Source: JAFGVL01 sp963662245 | GTDB lineage: Bacteria; Bacteroidota; Bacteroidia; Bacteroidales; Paludibacteraceae | Direction of reading: 5' to 3' | DNA: 64,000 bases | Assembly (NCBI GenBank): GCA_963662245.2 | Contig: CAXXVQ010000003.1 | Span: 18,285-82,284, forward strand | Shown: positions 37,070-46,013 of the stretch, piece after piece | How the letters are laid out: every line of letters starts with the position of its first letter | Position numbering within the stretch: position 1 is the first letter of the stretch | The notes under the pieces: model-generated | What the model saw: the letters and a program-made list of their open reading frames with translations, nothing else | Database searches by the model: none | Told to the model about the DNA's origin: nothing | Position numbers and translations under genes: made by a program

Positions 37070-37244
37070 GTATGATGACTTAAAATTCAGCCTATATAAT
37101 TAAAGAAATTTTTCACCAATTTAGAACACTAATAATCAATATATTAAACACGCAACACCTTCTGAAAGCACTATATATTTCACATTTAACACACAAAAAA
37201 CATGTTTTTTAACACAATTATTGACTTAAATCAATAAGTTTCCC

Positions 37245-37883
37245 TTAGACATTAATGCCAACAAGTTGCATACTAAAACCTAAAACTATTTGAATGAATT
37301 CTGATATGTGAAGGATGTTAATATTAAGAGTACTTTCTGCAATGATAATCAGCAGTAAAGCTAATGTACCATACTTGTATATATTGCCCATTAATTGAGG
37401 ATTCATTTTGTGCAAATAAGTAGAATACAAGTGTGAACCATCAAGTGGCGGAATAGGAATCAGGTTAAAAACAAACAAAGCAATATTGATATAACCTGAA
37501 ACAAACAGCAGATTGGTTAAAGTAACCCCAAAATCGGTTTGAATATATGAGCTTGAAACCAACAAGCGAGTAAGCACAAATAACAGTACCGCTAATAGCA
37601 AATTAGAAAATGGACCTGCTAGCGAAACCAAAATCTCATCTCTGTGTTTTTTCTTGAAATTTTCGGGATTAATTATAACCGGCTTAGCCCAACCAAAGCC
37701 CGCTACAACAATAAGAAAAAAGCCCAACCAATCAATATGCTTTAGTGGATTTAGGGTCAATCGACCTTGCAACTTGGCTGTATTATCGCCCAGTTTGTAA
37801 GCAACAAATGCATGCGCATATTCATGAACAGTAAGTCCAATGATAGCTCCGGGAAGAAAAAGAGTTATTTGATTGAAATCCAT
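37245..37883 (-). CDS. Site-2 protease family (M50) membrane protease
   Basis: A 212-residue polytopic zinc protease. The first helix holds HEYAH (H20, E21, H24), and NLIPIPPLDGSH near residue 150 supplies the third ligand, so the active site is complete. No PDZ domain is present; it is the short rhomboid-like M50 form, substrate unknown. I start it at the ATG complementary to 37881-37883 (MDFNQITL), not 36 bases earlier, because the earlier region lies inside the nadC terminator hairpin. Confidence 0.88.
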   Translation of the reverse strand: MDFNQITLFLPGAIIGLTVHEYAHAFVAYKLGDNTAKLQGRLTLNPLKHIDWLGFFLIVVAGFGWAKPVIINPENFKKKHRDEILVSLAGPFSNLLLAVLLFVLTRLLVSSSYIQTDFGVTLTNLLFVSGYINIALFVFNLIPIPPLDGSHLYSTYLHKMNPQLMGNIYKYGTLALLLIIIAESTLNINILHISEFIQIVLGFSMQLVGINV

Positions 37884-37889
37884 ATTATT

Positions 37890-37924
37890 AAAATAAAAAA
37901 AGCCGATACAATTATGCATCGGCT
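37890..37924 (-). terminator. Terminator after nadC
   Basis: Seven-base arms AGCCGAT/ATCGGCT (37901-37907 and 37918-37924) are followed on the minus strand by TTTTTTTATTTT. It sits 15 bases after the nadC stop and directly before the protease start. Confidence 0.75.
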
Positions 37925-37939
37925 AAATATTATATATAC

Positions 37940-38779
37940 TTACTTTACAGCCTTAAAGCTAATATCCAAACTCTTAACAGAATGAGTCAAAGCTCCTACT
38001 GAGATAAAATCAACGCCACATTCAGCATAAGATCTCAATGTATCAATAGTAATACCTCCAGAGCTTTCTGTTTCACAACGACCAGCAATAATCTCAACGG
38101 CTTTTTTTGTATTCTCTACCGTGAAGTTATCAAGCATAATACGGTCAACACCACACGCTAAAGCTTCTTGAAGCTCTTCAAAGTTTCTCACTTCAATCTC
38201 AATCTTCAAATCCTTATTTTTGTCCTTACAATATTGCTTAGCACTATTGATAGCATTAGCAATACCTCCGGCAAAATCCACATGATTATCTTTCAGCATA
38301 ATCATATCATACAAACCAATGCGGTGATTTGTCCCCCCTCCTAGCTTTACGGCTTCTTTTTCTAACAAACGAAGTCCGGGAGTTGTTTTACGGGTATCCA
38401 GTACGCGAGTTTTTGTTCCTTCAAGCTCTTTGGCATATTTCTTTGTCACAGTAGCTACACCACTCATGCGCTGCATGATATTTAGCATTAAGCGCTCTGT
38501 TTGTAGCAAAGAAAGAATCTTCCCTTCTACTTCAAAAACAATATCGCCCACTTTTACTTCTGCCCCATCCTCAATATATTGAGTAATTTTCAATTCAGGG
38601 TCAAATGTGTGAAATATTTCTCGAGCGATAGCCACTCCGGCTAACACTCCGTTTTCTTTAATAATTAATTGAGATTTCCCTATGGCTGTTTCAGGGATAC
38701 AAGATAGAGAAGAATGATCGCCATCGCCGATATCTTCGGCAAACCAATAGCGAATCAGTTCTTGATAGGAATTTGTCAT
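37940..38779 (-). CDS. nadC: Nicotinate-nucleotide pyrophosphorylase (quinolinate phosphoribosyltransferase)
   Basis: A 279-residue enzyme making nicotinate mononucleotide from quinolinate and PRPP in NAD synthesis. Visible family parts: EDIGDGDHSS at the start, LNIMQRMSGVATVTKKY, TRKTTPGLRLLEKEAVKLGGGTNHRIGLYD and the barrel strand VDRIMLDNF, with a late SGGI and FISVGALTHS. It overlaps the upstream DUF4783 gene by four bases. No nadA or nadB is nearby, but nadD occurs 20 kb away in the window. Confidence 0.95.
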   Translation of the reverse strand: MTNSYQELIRYWFAEDIGDGDHSSLSCIPETAIGKSQLIIKENGVLAGVAIAREIFHTFDPELKITQYIEDGAEVKVGDIVFEVEGKILSLLQTERLMLNIMQRMSGVATVTKKYAKELEGTKTRVLDTRKTTPGLRLLEKEAVKLGGGTNHRIGLYDMIMLKDNHVDFAGGIANAINSAKQYCKDKNKDLKIEIEVRNFEELQEALACGVDRIMLDNFTVENTKKAVEIIAGRCETESSGGITIDTLRSYAECGVDFISVGALTHSVKSLDISFKAVK

Positions 38780-39181
38780 TCGGCTTTTTCGATACGAAGT
38801 TGATATACTAATAATTTATTTCCTGACTTACGAGTAAATATTGACACACGGAAGCTTCCGTTTGCAGTAATCTGATTTCCAATCAAAAAAGCAGCATTTT
38901 CTTTTGTCCCTTTATGAACTACGACAAAATCTCTCACAGGATTTCTTCTGAAAAAATCTGCCAAAATCCCTTTTGCCTGTGCCTTTGTATAAAGATCCTC
39001 GGCACGAGGCACAGTCATATCTACATTGTCATTAAAATACATGGATACAGCATTTGCATCAGCTGCCTTGAATGCATTTACCAGCTCAGCAGGAACTTCA
39101 TTCTGCTGTGCATAAATACTTTGACCACACCAGAACATTCCTATAAAAAAAAACAAATAATATGGATTGTAACTTTTTCAT
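38776..39181 (-). CDS. DUF4783 (NTF2-like) secreted protein, start region frame-shifted in a T run
   Basis: The body is a small NTF2/SnoaL-like domain of the DUF4783 type (VDMTVPRAEDLYTKAQAKGILADFFRRNP). The main open frame begins only at a TTG at 39156. Upstream, an ATG at 39179-39181 opens MKKLQSILFVFF, which stops in the present sequence because of a run of nine T (39145-39153). With eight T it would continue as IGMFWCGQSIYAQ, a full signal peptide. So the natural start is probably 39181 and one base is extra. Secretion to the periplasm is expected; function is unknown. Confidence 0.72.
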
Positions 39182-39362
39182 AAAAATGCGTTTATTTAGT
39201 TGATTACTCATGACAACTATAGTCACAAATACAATACCAATAAAAGGAAACAAAACTCCAAGCTTTAATCAGCTTGAATGCAAAAATAAGTTTTTTTTCC
39301 GTTCCTTTGTGTTAATTTTATCAACAAGGTATATTCCTAAACAAAATATTTACCCATAAATA

Positions 39363-39836
39363 ATGAAAGCGGTTCTTCTTGTAGTAGGCAAAACAAATGA
39401 TAGTTATTTAAGCAAAGCTGTTGAAGATTATGAGAAAAGATTAAAGCATTACATCCCTTTTGAGCTAGATGTAATCCCAGATCTAAAAAACACCAAAAGC
39501 ATGTCTTTTGAAATCCAAAAAGAAAAAACATGTGAAGCTATTTTAAAGTACCTACAAGATTCTGATGAAGTAATCCTTCTTGACGAAAAGGGAAAAGAGT
39601 TTACTTCTGTACAGTTTTCAGCCTTTATGGAAAAGAAAATGACAACTGTGAATAAACGCATGGTTTTTGTAATTGGTGGACCATACGGCTTCTCTGAGGA
39701 GATGTACAATAGAACCAACAGTAAGATTTCGGTTTCTAAAATGACCTTCTCTCACCAAATGATTAGACTTATATTTATCGAACAGCTTTACAGAGCAATG
39801 ACAATCATAAAAGGAGAACCATATCATCACGAATAA
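39363..39836 (+). CDS. rlmH: 23S rRNA (pseudouridine1915-N3)-methyltransferase RlmH
   Basis: A 157-residue SPOUT-family methyltransferase acting on helix 69 of 23S rRNA in assembled ribosomes. The knot-forming C-terminal half shows FVIGGPYGFSEEMYNR, which binds S-adenosylmethionine, and the invariant end FSHQMIRLIFIEQLYRAMTIIKGEPYHH. Length is exactly that of the family. It lies 13 bases before the large histidine kinase gene on the same strand. Confidence 0.96.
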   Translation: MKAVLLVVGKTNDSYLSKAVEDYEKRLKHYIPFELDVIPDLKNTKSMSFEIQKEKTCEAILKYLQDSDEVILLDEKGKEFTSVQFSAFMEKKMTTVNKRMVFVIGGPYGFSEEMYNRTNSKISVSKMTFSHQMIRLIFIEQLYRAMTIIKGEPYHHE

Positions 39837-39849
39837 TTATCGGACTGAC

Positions 39850-42800
39850 ATGAAAAATGCTTTTTTTAATAAACCTGGAAAAACCTCTAATCAAAAAAGA
39901 AACTTCTTTTTAGGCTTGATTCTCACATTGATATTTTTCATCATTGCTTCGATTCTCCAATACAAGCACACCACATTCCCAAATAAGGAAATAGATACAA
40001 AATCTTTCCAAATACTACTAAACCAAAAAGTTAAGGAAGCCGACAGACAACTCCTTCGATTAATGAGCAAGGTTATCCTTGACAAAAAATCATTTAAACC
40101 CAATAAATCAAAAGACATTTCCTACTATGTGTACAAAAATGACACTTTAATATATTGGAGTGAAAATGAAATAGGCATACCTCAACAGTATCTGAATTAC
40201 AACAACAGAACTCGTTTTGTTTCTTTCCAACATAGTGATTGCGTATACAGAACTACACAAAACAATAATCTCAAATTCGTAGCCCTTATTCATCTCCGAA
40301 ACAGCTACAACGACCCCAACGACTTCCTTCTAAATGAATACAAAAAGGAGTTTAATATGGATAGTCGGATTAAAATCACCTTTGGTGATGAGTCTGATAA
40401 AAATGCAATTTTCACTCCTGAAGGAGAATACCTTTTCTCATTAACAAAAGGCAACTCATTAATATCTGACAAAAAACTATCCTTATGGAGTATGTGTTTC
40501 TGGGTAATTGGATTATTACTGGCCTACTATTTATCAAAAAAACTATACATCTTCTTTTCAATTAAGAACGCAAAAGCTATGCTTCAAATTGCGAGCTTTT
40601 TCTTTTGGATCATTCTACTATTTATCGGAATCAAATGGAATGAACCTTGGATGTTATTTCAACAGGACTTCTTCTCTCCTATCTATTTCTCATCTAACTT
40701 TTTTCTAGCCTCCATGGGGCACCTATGCATATTAACCATTTTCTTTCTCTCCGAAACAGTCTTATTTTATAGAATACTAAAAAAATCTGACTTAAAACTT
40801 AAGAAACAAAACTTATGGTTGGCTATCACTAATATCTGCTCAGCCATTACTTTCTTGCTCCTAATCAACATTTCTTCTCAACTTATTAATAACTCATCAT
40901 TCAACATTGAACTATACAAACTAGAAAACATCTCTTTGATAAGCGTCATTGCCATCATCGTTGTTTTCTGCTGGTTCATTATTTTCTCAATTATTAGACT
41001 TATTGGGTTAAGTACAATAAACTTAGAAAATACATCCTTAAAAAAAGGATTTATAGCAAACACCTTAATCAGTTTAACTGCTGGACTTACATGCCTTATT
41101 TTCAACAAAGAACTGGCAGTTTACTTTATTTGGTACTGGTTAATTTCTACTTGGATAGATTACTTATTATACAAACAAAAGGACATTTTTAATTTAGCAA
41201 ACTTAGGTTTACTAATTGCTCTTTTCTCCATATTTGAGGTACATCTTTCGGCAAACGAATACAATACCAAAAGCCTTGCAAAGATCTTAACCATTGCTGA
41301 AAATATTAATTCGGGTGAAATAATTGACAGAAACTTTCTGGCAGAAATCCTGTTTGAGGAACTTAATGAAGAACTATTTGATGACGAAACATTATTGGAA
41401 ATAGCTAACAAGAAAGATAATGTTGAGAATGAGATTCAGAACTACCTGACTAAAAACTACTTTAGAGGGTTTTGGAACAGCTACAACATCAAAACCTATT
41501 TATTTGACCAAGAACATCCTGAAAAAGAAGACTTCCAAAAGTTAGCACAATACAACACTATCCTTTCAAAAACAGACAGAGTTAAACGAACCAACTTCTA
41601 CTTCTGCACTGACGAGGAATCCAAAATTGATTACATTGGAGTCTTTGACCTTCATAATGAAATCTTATTTATTGAATTCTATTCAAAGCTACGCAATAGC
41701 AGTTATAGTTATCCGGAACCTTTACTCCAAGCTAACAAACGAAACTCTTACAGCTCAGAGCTATCGATAGCTAGATATAGAAACGGATTTATTAGTGCTC
41801 AAGTTGGTGATTACAAATACCCGGTCATCATCAATTGGTATGTAAAAAAGAAAGAACAATTTTACTCTTTTGATAAAAAGGATTACCGACACTATGTTTA
41901 CAAACCGAGTACTAATACCACAATCATAATAAGTAAACCAATTGGAAATCTGTATTATTCATATATAGTATACGCTATTTATTTGTTTACCATGTATTTT
42001 GCCATAAGCTCAATACTAAGAATCGTTATAAGAATATTCAAACGAGAATCAATCTTTAACCACAGCTATTTGTCTCGATTGCAATTTACATTTATTGCTC
42101 TTTTTATAATCAGTTTTATTGGTGTGTTCTCTATCTCTACATCGTACATTATTCACCAATACGAAAAGAAACAAGAAACCGACTTACTTAAAAAGAAAGT
42201 ATACATATCAACTTACATCAGTGATATTTTTAAAGATGCAGAGAACCTTAGAACTACAAATGTAATAGACTTAAACTTCAAGCTACAGGAGTTATCTAAA
42301 ACCTTTGAAACAGACATTCACATATATGATCCCAAAGGATATCTAATCACCTCATCACAACCAATAATCTTTGCCAAAGGCTTAATTAGCTACCGCATCT
42401 CTCCCGCTCCATTTTTCGAAGGGAAAAGCAATGTTACTTTAACTGAGAACATTGGTGAGCTAAACTATTTGTCATCTTATACACCTATTTACAATAAAGA
42501 CTTTAAGTTACTGGGCTACATCGCAGTACCTTCATTCCTGAGTTCGGATGAAATGCAAAAAGAAATCTTCAGCCTACTATCAGTAATTATCAATGTATAC
42601 TTACTAATTATATTTATTGCAATATTGGCAAGTTTCATAGTTAACCGCAATCTATCTCAACCGATTAAGCAACTCGAAGAAAAGCTTAAAAGCATTAGTC
42701 TTAAAGGGAAGAACAACAAACTGGTATACAAACATAATGACGAAATCGGACACCTGGTTGAGCAGTACAACTTAATGATTGATGAACTTGAAAATAGTGC

Positions 42801-43491
42801 CGAGAAGCTTGCTCAAAGCGAACGCGAAACGGCATGGAAACAAATGGCGCGTCAAGTAACTCATGAAATCAACAATCCTCTAACACCAATGAAGCTTACT
42901 ATTCAACAATTGCAAAGGATGAAACAAACAGGACATGAAGATTTTGAAGAGTACTTCAATAAATCCTCAAAAATGCTGATTGAACAAATAGAACACCTTT
43001 CTAGCATTGCATCGAGCTTCTCTGACTTTGCTAAGATGCCGGAATCCGACCCAACCAGAATAAATATTGTTGAACGATTAGAAGGAATCATTACCCTATT
43101 TAGAAACAATTATGAAAAAGTAGGAATTATATTCTCTTCAATAAGCAAAGAAATTTTCATTAAAGCAGACAAAGAGGAGATTACTCAAATCTTCAATAAC
43201 CTTATTAAGAATGCAATTCAGGCAATTCCGTCAGAAAAGAAAGGGGTTATTTTTGTAAATATCAGTACAGCAGACGGGCATACAACTATTGAGATAAAAG
43301 ACAATGGAAGTGGCATAACTACAGAAATCCAAGATAAGTTATTTGAGCCAAACTTTACTACAAAAAACAGCGGCATGGGACTTGGCTTAGCTATTGTGAG
43401 AAATATTATTGAAAAGAATAGCGGGAAGATATGGTTTGAAACAGAGACTAACAGAGGCACTAGCTTCTATGTAAGATTCCCAATCATCTAA
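39850..43491 (+). CDS. Large NtrY-like membrane sensor histidine kinase
   Basis: A 1213-residue kinase with an unusually long sensor part. An N-terminal helix (about 18-38) and a periplasmic region precede a group of some eight helices between about 213 and 465, then a soluble stretch, more helices near 717-775, a periplasmic sensor (about 776-905) and a last helix before HAMP. The kinase core follows: phospho-acceptor H1005 in THEINNPLTP, N-box NNLIKNAIQAI, DNGSGI and GMGLGLAIV. The HEINNPLTPMKL box is NtrY-like. No response regulator is adjacent. The signal sensed is unknown. Confidence 0.88.
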   Translation: MKNAFFNKPGKTSNQKRNFFLGLILTLIFFIIASILQYKHTTFPNKEIDTKSFQILLNQKVKEADRQLLRLMSKVILDKKSFKPNKSKDISYYVYKNDTLIYWSENEIGIPQQYLNYNNRTRFVSFQHSDCVYRTTQNNNLKFVALIHLRNSYNDPNDFLLNEYKKEFNMDSRIKITFGDESDKNAIFTPEGEYLFSLTKGNSLISDKKLSLWSMCFWVIGLLLAYYLSKKLYIFFSIKNAKAMLQIASFFFWIILLFIGIKWNEPWMLFQQDFFSPIYFSSNFFLASMGHLCILTIFFLSETVLFYRILKKSDLKLKKQNLWLAITNICSAITFLLLINISSQLINNSSFNIELYKLENISLISVIAIIVVFCWFIIFSIIRLIGLSTINLENTSLKKGFIANTLISLTAGLTCLIFNKELAVYFIWYWLISTWIDYLLYKQKDIFNLANLGLLIALFSIFEVHLSANEYNTKSLAKILTIAENINSGEIIDRNFLAEILFEELNEELFDDETLLEIANKKDNVENEIQNYLTKNYFRGFWNSYNIKTYLFDQEHPEKEDFQKLAQYNTILSKTDRVKRTNFYFCTDEESKIDYIGVFDLHNEILFIEFYSKLRNSSYSYPEPLLQANKRNSYSSELSIARYRNGFISAQVGDYKYPVIINWYVKKKEQFYSFDKKDYRHYVYKPSTNTTIIISKPIGNLYYSYIVYAIYLFTMYFAISSILRIVIRIFKRESIFNHSYLSRLQFTFIALFIISFIGVFSISTSYIIHQYEKKQETDLLKKKVYISTYISDIFKDAENLRTTNVIDLNFKLQELSKTFETDIHIYDPKGYLITSSQPIIFAKGLISYRISPAPFFEGKSNVTLTENIGELNYLSSYTPIYNKDFKLLGYIAVPSFLSSDEMQKEIFSLLSVIINVYLLIIFIAILASFIVNRNLSQPIKQLEEKLKSISLKGKNNKLVYKHNDEIGHLVEQYNLMIDELENSAEKLAQSERETAWKQMARQVTHEINNPLTPMKLTIQQLQRMKQTGHEDFEEYFNKSSKMLIEQIEHLSSIASSFSDFAKMPESDPTRINIVERLEGIITLFRNNYEKVGIIFSSISKEIFIKADKEEITQIFNNLIKNAIQAIPSEKKGVIFVNISTADGHTTIEIKDNGSGITTEIQDKLFEPNFTTKNSGMGLGLAIVRNIIEKNSGKIWFETETNRGTSFYVRFPII

Positions 43492-43500
43492 ACAAACTTA

Positions 43501-43541
43501 AAACAAGAAAGGCTGTCAATATTTGACAGCCTTTCTTGTTT
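43501..43541. terminator. Bidirectional terminator between the kinase and MCE genes
   Basis: Nineteen-base perfect arms (43501-43519 and 43523-43541) around a three-base loop, with A run left and T run right, sit between two convergent genes and can end both transcripts. Confidence 0.88.
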
Positions 43542-43563
43542 TTGCGCTTATATATCTTTCTTT

Positions 43564-44469
43564 TTACCAAATAGAGAAATGAACATATTGCTTAGGATTT
43601 TGCTTCAAGTCTATCAATAATCTATCCGCATTCTTCGAAGCATTATTTAAGTTATAATACAAAGAAGAGTCATTTATTAACTTACCTAAAGAACCCTGAC
43701 TATTATTGATCTTAGCAGCTACACCTTGCAATTCTGCCATTGTTTGATCAACATTAGCTACAGTCTTTTCAAAATCAATATTTTTCACATGACTACCGAC
43801 TGCAGCAAAGTCTTCAGTAAACTTATCTACATTTCTAACAATATTTGGAAGGTCTCCCTTCATCAACTTCTTAATTTCACCCGAAGATACCTCTAGGTCA
43901 GAACTTGCTTTCTCAATAGAGTTTAATGAATGCTTCATTTGAGCACCATCAGTAATTCTTCGCAATGAAGTAATCAACGAATCCGTAGATGCTAATAAAT
44001 GGTCAATCTTTGGCATAATGCTATTTGAAATCTTTGAAACAATATCATGTCCAACGACTGATTCAAGGTAAGCCCCAGTTTCATAATAAATACCTTTATC
44101 CTGTGCTAGATTCAAAGCAATTGCCTTTCCACCCATTAAACCATCATCAATCAACTCGGCTGTAGTTCCTATAGGAAGCGTAATATCTGTGGAAATATCA
44201 AGCGTAATAACAAATGCAGAGTCTTTAGAAAAATCATAATCAATCAGACTTACTTGTCCAATTTTATGTCCTTTAATAAACACCGGACAAGATTCTCCTA
44301 AACCATCAATCTCCTGATAAACTGTATAATAATAATTGGTTGGATTAAAGATATTAACCCCTTTCAAATAATTAAAAACAAAAAATAAGATTGCCGCTGA
44401 TGCAATAAATAGGAAACCAATTCTAACCTCTCTTGAAAAAAGTCTTTTAAAAAAAATTCTTAACTTCAT
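43564..44469 (-). CDS. MlaD-like MCE domain lipid-transport protein
   Basis: A 301-residue protein with an N-terminal membrane anchor (about 17-36) and an MCE domain at about 43-125 (YTVYQEIDGLGESCPVFIKGHKIGQV, DDGLMGGKAIAL). A coiled-coil region follows with repeating helical heptads to about 260. Such proteins hold a substrate-binding ring in the periplasm and pass lipids between membranes. The ATPase and permease genes (mlaF, mlaE) are not in this window, so they are elsewhere. It is on the same strand as the amidase gene upstream, with a hairpin between. Confidence 0.9.
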   Translation of the reverse strand: MKLRIFFKRLFSREVRIGFLFIASAAILFFVFNYLKGVNIFNPTNYYYTVYQEIDGLGESCPVFIKGHKIGQVSLIDYDFSKDSAFVITLDISTDITLPIGTTAELIDDGLMGGKAIALNLAQDKGIYYETGAYLESVVGHDIVSKISNSIMPKIDHLLASTDSLITSLRRITDGAQMKHSLNSIEKASSDLEVSSGEIKKLMKGDLPNIVRNVDKFTEDFAAVGSHVKNIDFEKTVANVDQTMAELQGVAAKINNSQGSLGKLINDSSLYYNLNNASKNADRLLIDLKQNPKQYVHFSIW

Positions 44470-44523
44470 TTACTAATATTTTTATTCATTCAAAACAACA
44501 AAATCAAAACAACCCCTCAAAAT

Positions 44524-44546
44524 AAAACCTCTATGAAAGAGGTTTT
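44524..44546 (-). terminator. Probable terminator after the amidase gene
   Basis: Nine-base arms AAAACCTCT/AGAGGTTTT (44524-44532 and 44538-44546) with a short loop are followed on the minus strand by ATTTTG. The T tract is short, so it may be weak. Confidence 0.55.
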
Positions 44547-44549
44547 AAG

Positions 44550-45819
44550 TTATCTTACTGGAACTTTTTGTCCATTTTTAAATGCAACAACCATTGCATC
44601 CGGAAATTTATTAGAAATTTGTTTTTTCTGTTCTTTTATATCTTCATAACTTGTAGTACTTCCATAAGTGTATTTATACAAGTTTTTTTCAACATAATAA
44701 TCTACCACTAAGCCTTTAAATGCAGAACTACTTGGCGGTAATTTATTAGCTACAGCAAATAATTGTAACTTATAAATCTTCACATCTTCAGGAGCAACTG
44801 CTTTACTTCCAAAAGCCTTTTCAACTGATGCCACATCAACTTTAGTTGAATTCACATCTTCAACTCCATCAATTTTTTCAGGCTCTAATACTTTAACTGA
44901 ACTTACAACTTTAACTGGTTGGGAATTACTCACAACCTTATTAGACGACTTAGTTTTTGTCTCCTGTTTATTTAAGACTTCTTCAACCTCAGCAGCTTTT
45001 GTTCCCTCATCATTAGACTTATATACATAATTTCTTTGACCAGATTTTAAGTCATAATCCTTCTTAAACTGTTCGAATGATGAGAAAATTGCAGAAGCCA
45101 TTTTTTGTTGACCGGACTCAGAACGCAAAAAAAGCCTCCTCCTCTGGATTTGAAAGATATCCAACCTCAATCAAAACACTTGGCATAGCCGTTTTATGCA
45201 AAACCCAAAAACCAGCCTGACGCACACCTCTATCTTTTCTGCCTAAACCTGAAAAGTTTTTTTGAATATCCTGAGCAATCTGAACACTCTTATCTAAAAA
45301 CTTATCTTGAATACACTCAAACATGATATAAGAATCAACTGATTTCGGATTAAAACCTTCATACTTAACCTTATAATCATCCTCCAGAAGGATTACAGAG
45401 TTTTCTCTCATCGCAACATCTAAGTTTGACTTAGATTTTGTTAAACCAAGAGTATATGTTTCTGAACCATATGCTGCTTTGTTGTTATTTGCATTCGTAT
45501 GAACACTAATAAATAAATTAGCATGTGCATTATTCGCAATATCAGCTCTACCCTGTAAAGTAATGTATTCATCAGAATTTCTTGTATACACAACTTTTAC
45601 ATCATCGAAATTCTTTTCAATTAGCTCCCCAAGCCGAAGCACAACACCTAGATTAATCTGTTTTTCTTGAATATGTGCTCCAACAGCCCCAGGATCATGT
45701 CCTCCATGTCCAGCATCTAACACTACCACAAAAGATTTTTTTGCAGAAAAAGAAGACATGCTTAATAAGCAAAAGAACAACAGAAAAACGGTATAATATT
45801 TGGTACAATCTCGTTTCAT
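44550..45819 (-). pseudogene. N-acetylmuramoyl-L-alanine amidase with SPOR-like tail, frame-shifted
   Basis: A zinc amidase that would cut the MurNAc-L-Ala bond in peptidoglycan. Signal peptide MKRDCTKYYTVFLLFF from the ATG at 45817-45819, then the Amidase_3 domain with LDAGHGGHDPGAVG, SVHTNAN and LIEVGYLSNPEEEAF. There the frame ends (open frame 45118-45861), while the next one (44550-45170) continues with LRSESGQQKMASAIFSSFEQF and a C-terminal SPOR-like region. Removing one T from the seven-T run at 45126-45132 joins them into about 422 residues. In the given sequence the C-terminal part is lost, though the catalytic domain is nearly whole. Confidence 0.85.
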
Positions 45820-45913
45820 TATTTCATTCCAAAATGAGGTTTCAAATTTTACAACAAGCAAAAGTAATTATAATATTGTTTTAGCCATAGTTGTTTCCAT
45901 AAATATTACCCAA

Positions 45914-45973
45914 TCTAAGCTAGATTTTATGAAATTCAAATTATTTATCAACTTCACTAAATTCTAAGCTAGA
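45914..45973. promoter_or_regulatory. Paired dyad sites in the amidase-lptD divergent spacer
   Basis: TCTAAGCTAGA occurs twice, at 45914-45924 and 45963-45973, 49 bases apart start to start. In the first copy the symmetry extends to AATCTA-AGC-TAGATT. Both copies lie between the divergent starts at 45819 and 46014, and the second is 8 bases before a TAAATTTG -7-like element (45981-45988) facing lptD. They look like operators for one regulator. Confidence 0.5.
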
Positions 45974-46013
45974 TATTACTTAAATTTGCGGACATTTTAT
46001 CAATTTACAATAA

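Noticed and set aside
37884..37919. Longer start for the site-2 protease (12 more residues)
   Set aside because: This stretch is part of the nadC terminator hairpin and its T tract; MDFNQITL at 37883 is the natural start.
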